Of a DNA stretch of 37,183 nucleotides, positions 23,038 through 30,082 are shown piece after piece (the first letter of the stretch is position 1; each line of letters begins with the position of its first letter). Made by a program: the position numbers and the translations under genes. The notes beneath the pieces are model-generated. The model made no database searches and was not told the origin of the DNA. It saw nothing but the letters and a program-made list of their open reading frames with translations. This stretch comes from CAZNLL01 sp964573885 (GTDB lineage Bacteria > Desulfobacterota > DSM-4660 > Desulfatiglandales > Desulfatiglandaceae): the NCBI GenBank assembly GCA_964573885.1, contig CAZNLL010000023.1, positions 1-37,183 of the forward strand, in the 5' to 3' direction.

Positions 23038-23235
23038 TCAGGAAGGCGTGAGTCCTGTGGGCAAGGGTGATGACGCCTCGGCCATTTCTTGGAGGGCGGA
23101 TTCCTCGTTTTTGAGGATGTCCAGGAGCATGAGGGCCTCCACCGGGGTGAACGCAAGTCTTGTGCCGTCCCCGCTTTCAATCATCAAACCTTTGTCGGTC
23201 CGCTCAATCCTGAATTTTTGTGTGATCTTTTTCAT
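23038..23235 (-). CDS. Small conserved-looking hypothetical protein
   Basis: About 65 residues from the ATG at 23235, reading MKKITQKFRIERTDKGLMIE then GDGTRLAFTPVEALMLLDIL. The layout is a short beta-hairpin followed by a helix rich in Leu and Glu (MLLDILKNEESALQEMAE). The sequence has the balanced composition of a real protein, but no clear ribosome site precedes either start (an ATG at 23247 is the alternative). I do not recognise a family. It lies 61 bp downstream of the thioesterase gene on the same strand and may be co-transcribed. Confidence 0.55.
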   Translation of the reverse strand: MKKITQKFRIERTDKGLMIESGDGTRLAFTPVEALMLLDILKNEESALQEMAEASSPLPTGLTPS

Positions 23236-23295
23236 GATGCAGCCCATAATGATACGTCAAAGGCAAGAATACACTGTAGGATTATTGCGGTTTAC

Positions 23296-23718
23296 TTACT
23301 TGGCCGCCTGGTCAAGGAGGGAATAGATGTCCGGGGGGATATCAACCCCTCTCAAATGTTGAGGGTCGGATACGTCCATGCATATCCGTTTCTCAAGGCC
23401 TTCAACCATGATGCCCTTGTCTGGGGCGGAGCGCATGGTGTGGCCGAGGACCAGGGTTCTGGAATCCAGTTCTTGTATCCTGGTAACGATTTCCACGAAT
23501 TGGTGGTACCTGCCCGGCTGGAAGTATTTGCACGATGTCTCGATCAGGCCGAAGAGCAAGCGGCGTTCTCTCCAAAGGTCTCCAAGGGCCAGACCGATGG
23601 ATTCAAAAAAGAGGTGTCCGCAGGCATCGATCCATTCGTAGTAACGGGGGTAAAAAACAATGCCGAGGGGATCCATCTCCCCCCACATGATCCGTCGATT
23701 CACCACATTTTCTTTCAT
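23296..23718 (-). CDS. Hotdog-fold (4HBT) acyl-CoA thioesterase
   Basis: The ATG at 23718, with AGAGG six bases before it, gives 140 residues, the usual length of a 4HBT protein; an upstream in-frame start at 23796 would add 26 residues of unlikely sequence. The catalytic motif is WGEMDPLGIVFYPRYYEWID, where the Asp in the DPxGxxxYxxY pattern is the general base of 4-hydroxybenzoyl-CoA thioesterase-type enzymes. Later TSCKYFQPGRYHQFVEIVTRIQEL fits the hotdog strands. The probable role is hydrolysis of an aromatic or short acyl-CoA. Confidence 0.87.
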   Translation of the reverse strand: MKENVVNRRIMWGEMDPLGIVFYPRYYEWIDACGHLFFESIGLALGDLWRERRLLFGLIETSCKYFQPGRYHQFVEIVTRIQELDSRTLVLGHTMRSAPDKGIMVEGLEKRICMDVSDPQHLRGVDIPPDIYSLLDQAAK

Positions 23719-24219
23719 TTTCCGCCTCTCAACCCGGGCCAAGGCTTTTTCTTGAGGGACAATGTACGTTACACCAGGTATCAAATCAAGGGACATCTTA
23801 TCATTTCTTGCCGCGGCCTAGTGTCTTGGAAATTATTTTTGGCCCCCCACCATAAGCGGTTGGACGTAAAAGAGGAGATCCTGGATTAAGTGTGTGATAG
23901 CCAAGTTCAGAAGCCATGGAGAAGGGTGATGGATTTGTGTATTGATTATGGTGCCCCCCATTGATAGACTGTTTTCGTCCATAAATGGCTCTTTTTCACA
24001 AGCTCGGCGTCAATCTGCGGGAGCACTTGTGCGGTGTACTATAAGTACACCTCCGCATAATCCCTTGATTTCCTTGATTTTGCAAAAAATATTTCATTTC
24101 TGGCCTGGAAACGCACCTGTGCCCGGAAATAATTTATGGATGGACACTACACTAAAAACTGACTGCTCATTAGGACTCATGGACTCACCTAACAATGCCC
24201 ACAATACGTCTGAAATATG
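23719..24219. other. Gene-poor region with an imperfect hairpin
   Basis: About 500 bases hold no gene I can support. A 28-base imperfect palindrome at 24030-24057 (TGCGGTGTACT, ATA loop, AGTACACC-TC-CGCA) stands out. A 19-codon frame starting MALFHKLGVN ends inside the hairpin, but I see no ribosome site for it. The region runs directly into repeat copy B. Confidence 0.45.
24030..24057. repeat. Imperfect palindrome / hairpin
   Basis: An 11-base left arm and a 12-base right arm with a two-base bulge (TC) and an ATA loop. No U-run follows, so it is not a standard terminator. The surrounding sequence resembles a dispersed repeat, but only one copy is seen here. Confidence 0.5.
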
Positions 24220-24410
24220 ACCCCGTTGTTTCAAGCCGGCTGACTTCCTTGAGATATAATTTCAGTCAGAGAGGTTATTTATGCCGTTTTACGCGCAGGT
24301 CCTGGAGCCCACTATTGGTGAATTCCAGATTCAAAACGCCAATAGCGGCATTTCAAGCCATAAGAGGCAAAAGGCCGAATTCTTAAGCGCCTTTTATGAA
24401 ACTACGGGGT
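24220..24410. repeat. Dispersed short element, copy B (191 bp), terminal inverted repeats
   Basis: The left tip is ACCCCGTTGTTTCA, and the right tip is the complement of TGAAACTACGGGGT. Where copy A has TTGTA/TTGCA in its arms, copy B has TTTCA in both, so arm changes are matched on the two sides. The internal blocks listed for copy A occur in the same order and orientation. It ends 36 bases before the nrdJ start. Confidence 0.7.
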
Positions 24411-24445
24411 TTAGGGTGGAAGATTTGAACGCCTCAATGGAATAG
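24281..24445 (+). CDS. Possible 54-residue leader ORF spanning repeat copy B, abutting nrdJ
   Basis: ATG at 24281 follows AGAGG at six bases. The frame starts MPFYAQVLEPTIGEFQIQNA and ends VEDLNASME with a TAG directly before the nrdJ ATG (TAGATG). nrdJ has no strong ribosome site of its own, so translation may be coupled. In copy A the matching frame is short and interrupted and lacks a ribosome site, so coding is not conserved between copies. No family recognised. Confidence 0.3.
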   Translation: MPFYAQVLEPTIGEFQIQNANSGISSHKRQKAEFLSAFYETTGFRVEDLNASME

Positions 24446-26608
24446 ATGAAGATGAGCTCGGAGAAGAGGACCCACAGGGTCGACGGAAAAGCCTTGCCGG
24501 GACAAATAAAGAAGCGGGACGGCTCGTTGAGGCCCTTTGACAGGGACAAGATCGAAAAGGCCGTCAAGGGAGCCGCCCGTGAAGTATTGAAAGACCAATC
24601 CCAGGCGACCGTCATCGCCCGGCGAGTGACTGAACGGGTCCTTGAGAAATTGTCGGAGCATTACCGTAACAAGGTGCCGGGGGTTGAGACCATCCAGGAT
24701 CTGGTGGAAGACGCCTTGATGAACGAAGGCTATAACCATATTGCCAGGGCCTATATCCTTTACAGGCAGGAGAGAAGCGACATCCGTACGGCAAAGGAGG
24801 CCCTTGGACTCAGGGATGACCTAAAACTCCCTTTAAACGTGATGGAGGTTCTCAAAAAGAGGTACCTCTTAAAGGATGACCAGGGGAATGTGATTGAAAC
24901 GCCGAGCGAGTTATTTCGGCGAACCGCCTTCCATATCGCCCAAGGGGAATCCAAGTTCAAATCAGGGTATTCCCCTCAGGGGGTGGAGGAGCGGTTTTAC
25001 CGCATGATGCGCAACCGGGAATTTCTCCCCAACTCTCCCACCCTCATGAATGCAGGAACGGCCCTGGGGCAGCTTTCCGCGTGTTTCGTGATCCCTGTAA
25101 ATGACTCCATGGATGAAATATTTCGGGCTTTGCGGGATATGGCCAAGATCCACCAGAGCGGCGGGGGTACCGGTTTTAATTTTTCCAGCCTGCGGCCCAA
25201 GGGGGATCTCGTTTCGTCCACCAAGGGACAAGCCTCCGGGCCGGTATCTTTTATGAAGATCTTTGATCAGGCTACGGGAGTCATTGTTCAGGGCGGAAGA
25301 AGACGGGGTGCAAATATGGGGATCTTACGCTGCGATCACCCCGATATCATCGAGTTTATCGAGGCCAAGACCGAAAAGCAGTCCTTCTCCAACTTCAACC
25401 TCTCGGTGGGTGTCACCGATGCATTTATGGAGGCAATCAAAAAGGACACCCGGTTTTCCCTGGTAAATCCGAGGACCGGCAAAGCCGTTCGAAAGGTCAA
25501 GGCAAGGGCCGTGTTTGACCTCATTGTCAATGCCGCCTGGCGCACGGGTGACCCTGGGCTCATCTTTCTGGACGAGATCAACAGGCAAAACCCCATCCCC
25601 AAGGTGGGCCGGATTGAAGCCACCAACCCATGTGGTGAACTCCCCCTGCTGGACTATGAGGGGTGCAACCTGGGTTCCATCAACTTGTCCACCATGGTCG
25701 AGGAGGGTGAGGTGGCGTGGAAAAAGCTTGCGGATTTAATATTCTGGGCGCTCCGTTTCCTGGATGATGTAATCGAGGTCAACCGCTACCCCCTGCCCGA
25801 GATAGAGAAGATCACCATGGCCAACCGCAAGGTCGGGCTGGGTGTCATGGGTTTTGCGGACATGTTGATCAAACTGGGCATTTCTTATCGTTCCAAAGAG
25901 GCGGTGCGATTTGCTGAAAAGCTCATGGCCTTTATCCGGCAGGAATCGCTTAACGCCTCCAAGGCCCTTGCCGAGGAGAGGGGGACCTTCCCCAATTATG
26001 AGAAGTCCACCTACGCACAGGACAACCTGCGGGTTCGGAATGCCACCGTCAATACCATCGCCCCCACCGGGACCATAAGCATTTTGGCAAATTGCTGCAG
26101 CGGCATAGAACCCTTGTTCGCCATAAGCTTCATGAGGAATGTGCTCTCCGGCTCCAAGTTTTTTGAGGTCAATCCCTTGTTCGAGGAGGCGGCGAGGAGG
26201 AGAGGGATTTACAGCAAAGAGCTCCTTTCGCAGATCGCCCAAGAGGGGTCTGTTCAAAGAATCAGGGGGGTGGCAAAGGAGATGAAAAGGACCTTTATCA
26301 CGGCCTTTGACCTCAAGCCCAAAGAGCATCTCATGATTCAGGCGGCCTTTCAAAAATACACGGATAATTCCGTTTCCAAGACCATAAACCTGCCGGGAGA
26401 GGCTACTGTCGAGGATGTGCGGAAGATCTATCTCATGGCGCACAAGCTTGCGTGCAAGGGTATCACCGTGTACCGCTATGGGAGCAAAGAGGATCAGGTC
26501 CTGTCGTTGGGATATCAGGACAAGAACCAGACCGAAGAGAAAGGCGGCTTTATCCTGGCCGATTCGGATTACTCCGGGGGTTGCGGCGCCGGCACGTGCC
26601 CCTTCTAG
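24446..26608 (+). CDS. nrdJ: Class II (adenosylcobalamin-dependent) ribonucleotide reductase
   Basis: A 720-residue enzyme that reduces ribonucleotides using a B12-derived radical without oxygen. Residues about 18-110 form an ATP-cone (IKKRDGSLRPFDRDKIEKAV). The catalytic barrel has SACFVIP (first active-site Cys), GGGTGFNFSSLRPKGD, NPCGELPL (radical Cys with Asn and Glu), and PTGTISILANCCSGIEP for substrate phosphate. The C-terminal tail GGCGAGTCPF carries the two redox-relay cysteines. Length is normal for the short NrdJ form. ATG at 24446 or 24452; neither has a good ribosome site. I saw no NrdR-box pair or cobalamin riboswitch in the leader, which is occupied by repeat copy B. Confidence 0.95.
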   Translation: MKMSSEKRTHRVDGKALPGQIKKRDGSLRPFDRDKIEKAVKGAAREVLKDQSQATVIARRVTERVLEKLSEHYRNKVPGVETIQDLVEDALMNEGYNHIARAYILYRQERSDIRTAKEALGLRDDLKLPLNVMEVLKKRYLLKDDQGNVIETPSELFRRTAFHIAQGESKFKSGYSPQGVEERFYRMMRNREFLPNSPTLMNAGTALGQLSACFVIPVNDSMDEIFRALRDMAKIHQSGGGTGFNFSSLRPKGDLVSSTKGQASGPVSFMKIFDQATGVIVQGGRRRGANMGILRCDHPDIIEFIEAKTEKQSFSNFNLSVGVTDAFMEAIKKDTRFSLVNPRTGKAVRKVKARAVFDLIVNAAWRTGDPGLIFLDEINRQNPIPKVGRIEATNPCGELPLLDYEGCNLGSINLSTMVEEGEVAWKKLADLIFWALRFLDDVIEVNRYPLPEIEKITMANRKVGLGVMGFADMLIKLGISYRSKEAVRFAEKLMAFIRQESLNASKALAEERGTFPNYEKSTYAQDNLRVRNATVNTIAPTGTISILANCCSGIEPLFAISFMRNVLSGSKFFEVNPLFEEAARRRGIYSKELLSQIAQEGSVQRIRGVAKEMKRTFITAFDLKPKEHLMIQAAFQKYTDNSVSKTINLPGEATVEDVRKIYLMAHKLACKGITVYRYGSKEDQVLSLGYQDKNQTEEKGGFILADSDYSGGCGAGTCPF

Positions 26609-26674
26609 GATCCTTCTGTAAATCCATTCCAGACGCTGGAAGGTTCAAGGATTCAATCAGTCGCGTTGTCAGTT

Positions 26675-27214
26675 CTACTTCTGGTGCAGGAGTACGGGCG
26701 AACCGTCCAGCTCTTGGGCCACCTCCCTCTTGCAGGCCCTGCATCGCTGGGCACCCCTGAAAAGGGGCTGACCACAGTGAGGGCAGTGATAACGCTCGCA
26801 TTCATGTCTGGCCCATTCCACGCTTCCCTCCGCATCTCCCAGTTCGGCCACCTTCTCACGCCATATGGGTATGGTCCTTTTCATGACCCTTAGCCCGGTG
26901 GCAAAGTGGAAATTCTCTATGAGGGAGCAGGGCCAGTCATCGCACTGGTGACAGGAATAATAGCCCTTTGACGTGACACATTCCCTGATTTTGCACTGCT
27001 TGCAATAGGAATAGAGCGTTTTGGACGCATCCTCCTGCATGCATCCGAGACATTCCGTGTCCTCAGGCCTTGTCCCGTAAAGGTTGCCCAAGGCGACCTT
27101 GAACTTCTCGTTTCCGTCCCTGGTGGCGATGTACACGCCGCATGCGCCGCAGTAAAGCCCACAGGGGGCCATCAACGCCCTGTTTCTGATTTCGTCCTCT
27201 GTCCAACCCTTCAT
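26675..27214 (-). CDS. DUF3795 cysteine-rich protein
   Basis: A 179-residue protein with the DUF3795 opening APCGLYCGACGVYIA and many paired cysteines: ECLGCMQ, YCKQCKIREC, YYSCHQCDDWPCS. A C-terminal zinc-ribbon-like CPHCGQPLFRGAQRCRACKRE is additional to the domain core. The ATG is preceded by AGGGAGGTG. The family is common in anaerobes and is of unknown function; the cysteine pattern suggests metal or Fe-S binding. It faces nrdJ convergently with a 66-bp gap. Confidence 0.85.
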   Translation of the reverse strand: MKGWTEDEIRNRALMAPCGLYCGACGVYIATRDGNEKFKVALGNLYGTRPEDTECLGCMQEDASKTLYSYCKQCKIRECVTSKGYYSCHQCDDWPCSLIENFHFATGLRVMKRTIPIWREKVAELGDAEGSVEWARHECERYHCPHCGQPLFRGAQRCRACKREVAQELDGSPVLLHQK

Positions 27215-27793
27215 GCCTACACCTCCCTAAAGGCACTCTCGTGCGCCTGGTGTGAATTGCCCCATCTTTCAAAAAAGCCCTTCTCTTAACGTTGATTCCT
27301 GAAGAAACGGAGTATATGCCAAGAGAGGGTTTCGAAGGCTTTTGGCTCCCCCAATGAGGAAAGAGCCGTCTAGAAGTATACGGAAAACCTTGCGGTAAAT
27401 CAACCAAGAGCGCCCAAGCTCCCCTTTTGGGCTATAGGGTCCAGCAAGGAGGGTACAAGTTTTTCCGGAATTTGAAGTTCTTCTAAACCATGAAAGCGGA
27501 ATCAAGGGTTCCTGTTTCAAATTAAAAGGGATTCCAGTATCTTCCCTTTCGGCCCCGGGCATCCTGGAGAAAACCGTCTCAGGCGGGAAATTCAGAAGAA
27601 TTACATGTTCCGCCCGGGTAAAGGGGGAAAAATAGAACATTAAATTTCAGCGACTCATCATTTCGGCATGTATATTGCTGAGAGCAAAACAGAAAGAAGG
27701 GTGAGGAACAACCGGGCATCCCGCAAGGTGACGGAATTGATTCCGGGCCCGCGGCGGCTGTGCCCTTGAAAACAGACGCTTACAAGGATAAAA
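27215..27793 (+). promoter_or_regulatory. Long leader region upstream of the PLP/DgcN/MurL-like operon
   Basis: These 579 bases lie between divergent genes. A 123-codon minus-strand frame is present but is not convincing. On the plus strand the last 130 bases contain CGGAATTGATTCCGG (perfect inverted repeat CGGAAT/ATTCCG about 27731-27745) and a GC-rich stretch before the weak ribosome site AAGGA of the first gene. The length is enough for a structured leader, but I cannot match it to a known riboswitch. Confidence 0.4.
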
Positions 27794-28993
27794 ATGAACT
27801 CGAACAAAAACAGCGACGAGTCCAAGGGACGGCCGGTCCTTCTGGATGCTTCTTTACCACAGGGACCAGCAAGGGAATCCATCCCTTCACAGACGGCCCG
27901 GGTACCGGCGAGAGAAGAGATTGGGAACATTTCCCTCCTCGATGGGGCCAGTTCTCAGGTGCCCATTATTGCCCCCGAGCTGGAAATGCGAAAGGAAGTG
28001 GCGGCCGACAGCCGCCGGCCCCTGGACGAGCGCCTTGAGGCATTTGAGGACATCCTGGATTCAGAGATCGGAGACACCACCCTTTCCAGGTCACGCAATA
28101 TCGAGCGCGAGGTGGGTCTGCGCCAGATCTATCTCAAATTCGAAGGAGGCAACCCCACGGGGACCCAAAAAGACCGCATCGCTTTTGCCCAGGTTATGGA
28201 CGCCCTGCGCCGGGGATTCGATGCCATTACCTTGGCCACCTGCGGGAACTACGGTGCGGCCGTAGCCTTGGCCGCTTCTATGGCGGGTCTCAAATGCATT
28301 ATCTACATCCCTCAGGGGTATCACACCAAAAGGATCCTTGAAATGGAGGCCGTAGGCGCTCAGGTGATTCGCACCCGGGGGATCTATGAAGATGCGGTTA
28401 AGATATCCCGTGAAAGAAGCGAGGCTGAAGAGATTTACGATGCCAATCCCGGGGGTGCGAATACAGCCATCCAGATGAAGGCCTACGGAGAGATTGCCCA
28501 TGAGATCTATGATGAGCTCAGGGATGCCCCCGCCCTTGTGGCTGTGCCCGTCTCAAACGGCACGACCTTGGCCGGGATCCATAGGGGGTTTGTGAGCCTT
28601 TACCGCAGGGGAAAGACCTCCCGAATTCCCCGCATGGCCGCCGGATCTTCACATGGTAAGAACCCCATCGTGAAGGCCTTTATGAAGAACCGGGTCCATT
28701 GTGAGGATTTGGAGCCGTCTATGATTCGTGAAACCCTTGTGAATGAGCCCCTGATAAACTGGCACGCCATTGACGGGGATCATGCCCTGGAGGCTATACG
28801 GTTTTCAGGCGGGTGGGCCTCCTATGCCTCGGACAAGAATATGCTGGCTTACGCACGCCGGCTCAAGGAAAGGGAAGGCCTTAATGTGCTCCCTGCTTCC
28901 ACCGCGGGTCTGATTGTCCTTCTTGAGCAGCACCGCAAGCTGGCCTTCCCGGGTGACCGATATGTGGTGATCCTTACAGGGAGAAGATCATGA
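27794..28993 (+). CDS. Fold-type II PLP-dependent enzyme (threonine synthase/ammonia-lyase-like)
   Basis: A 399-residue protein. The first ~80 residues are a low-complexity extension; an internal start is possible. The PLP lysine is Lys126 in FEGGNPTGTQKDRIAFAQ. The substrate loop is ATCGNYGAAVALAA and the phosphate-binding loop PVSNGTTLAGIHRGF. AASTAGL-like residues near the end close the active site (PASTAGLIVLLEQ). This is the threonine synthase/cysteine synthase/serine racemase fold, and the reaction cannot be fixed by motif. Its stop overlaps the next start by four bases (ATGA), so it is the first gene of the operon and probably feeds or uses an amino acid handled by the downstream glutamate-related enzymes. 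Confidence 0.88.
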   Translation: MNSNKNSDESKGRPVLLDASLPQGPARESIPSQTARVPAREEIGNISLLDGASSQVPIIAPELEMRKEVAADSRRPLDERLEAFEDILDSEIGDTTLSRSRNIEREVGLRQIYLKFEGGNPTGTQKDRIAFAQVMDALRRGFDAITLATCGNYGAAVALAASMAGLKCIIYIPQGYHTKRILEMEAVGAQVIRTRGIYEDAVKISRERSEAEEIYDANPGGANTAIQMKAYGEIAHEIYDELRDAPALVAVPVSNGTTLAGIHRGFVSLYRRGKTSRIPRMAAGSSHGKNPIVKAFMKNRVHCEDLEPSMIRETLVNEPLINWHAIDGDHALEAIRFSGGWASYASDKNMLAYARRLKEREGLNVLPASTAGLIVLLEQHRKLAFPGDRYVVILTGRRS

Positions 28994-30060
28994 AAGACTA
29001 CCCTGAAGGAAAGGCGATCGTCTATTGCCAGGGGGCCTTTTCAACCCCAAACGGAAAGACGGCCCATGGGTTGGTTAGAAGGACAAAACGCTATCGCATC
29101 CTTGCAGTGGTGGATTCCATGTGTGCGGGCCGAGATGCCGGGGGGATCCTCGACGGGAAGCCAAAAGGCATCCCTGTTCACGAAAGCGTTGAATCCTCGG
29201 TGGAGGCTTTAAAGACCCTGGGGGATCCGGCCACCCATTTGATCATCGGTCTTGCCCCTGACGGTGGAAGCTTGAGTGCTGAAGCCCGCAATGACGTGAT
29301 AAGGGCCGTCAGACTGGGTCTTAATGTGGATTCGGGCCTCCATGACTTTCTTTCCGAAGACCCTGAGATCTCTAAACTGGCAAAGAGGTATGGGGTTACC
29401 ATCAGGGATATCCGTAAACCTCCGCCCAGAAAAGGGCTTCACTTCTTCAGCGGTAAGATCAGGGAGGTAACCTCCCTGAAAGTGGCGGTTCTGGGAACAG
29501 ACTCGGCCGTAGGGAAGAGGACCACGGCATGGGTCCTCTCGGAGGCTCTCCAAGCGAGCGGTTATACGGTGGAGCTTATAGGAACAGGACAGACCGCCTG
29601 GATGCAAGGTGTCAAGTATGGGATTATCCTGGATTCATTGATCAATGATTTTGTCTCGGGAGAGATCGAGCATGCCATTTGGGCTGCGTGGAAGGAGATG
29701 CAGCCGGACGTGATTCTCATCGAGGGCCAGGGGAGCCTGATGAACCCCGCGTACCCTGGGGGATTCGAGATCCTGGCGGCAGGCAGGCCGGATATAGTGA
29801 TTCTCCAACATGCCCCGGCCAGAAAGGCATACGACGGTTTCCCTGACACACCCATCCATCCCCTTGACCAACAGATTCAGGCCATCGAGCTTATCTCCCA
29901 AAAGCCGGTGGTCGCTATAACCATTAACCACGAGGGACTTCAATGGGACGATGTCCCTAGGGCTTGTGCCGAAATAACCATAGCCACGAATCGTCCCGCC
30001 TATGATGTCCTTCTAGATGGAGCGGGAAACCTGGTAGGTGCCCTGAGACTGCGCTCGTAG
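28990..30060 (+). CDS. DUF1611/COG3367 protein (DgcN-type, D-glutamate N-acyltransferase-like)
   Basis: A 356-residue protein with an N-terminal Rossmann-like half (AIVYCQGAFSTPNGKTAHGLVR, LGLNVDSGLHDFLSEDPE). The C-terminal P-loop-like half contains VAVLGTDSAVGKRTTAWVL, then DVILIEGQGSLMNPAYPGG and DTPIHPLDQQIQAIELIS. This is the full DUF1611 layout. A member, DgcN, has been reported to work with an enolase-family racemase, DgcA, in D-glutamate catabolism through N-acetylated glutamate. An enolase-family epimerase lies two genes downstream here, so the same pairing is plausible. Overlap with the upstream gene is ATGA; the gap downstream is 22 bp. Confidence 0.87.
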   Translation: MKDYPEGKAIVYCQGAFSTPNGKTAHGLVRRTKRYRILAVVDSMCAGRDAGGILDGKPKGIPVHESVESSVEALKTLGDPATHLIIGLAPDGGSLSAEARNDVIRAVRLGLNVDSGLHDFLSEDPEISKLAKRYGVTIRDIRKPPPRKGLHFFSGKIREVTSLKVAVLGTDSAVGKRTTAWVLSEALQASGYTVELIGTGQTAWMQGVKYGIILDSLINDFVSGEIEHAIWAAWKEMQPDVILIEGQGSLMNPAYPGGFEILAAGRPDIVILQHAPARKAYDGFPDTPIHPLDQQIQAIELISQKPVVAITINHEGLQWDDVPRACAEITIATNRPAYDVLLDGAGNLVGALRLRS

Positions 30061-30082
30061 ATGATGAGAATAAGAGGGGCTA

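Noticed and set aside
23089..23889. 266-codon plus-strand frame
   Set aside because: It is opposite the hotdog thioesterase and the small minus-strand gene; it shows no family signature.
24058..24445. Cobalamin riboswitch or NrdR boxes before nrdJ
   Set aside because: Looked for and not found; the leader consists of repeat copy B.
11003..24445. Second copy of the tRNA-Pro 3' end as far attachment site; CRISPR array
   Set aside because: No repeat of the tRNA 3' sequence and no regularly spaced repeat array could be found by eye.
27269..27640. 123-codon minus-strand frame in the operon leader
   Set aside because: No ribosome site, no recognisable domain and a composition like translated non-coding DNA.
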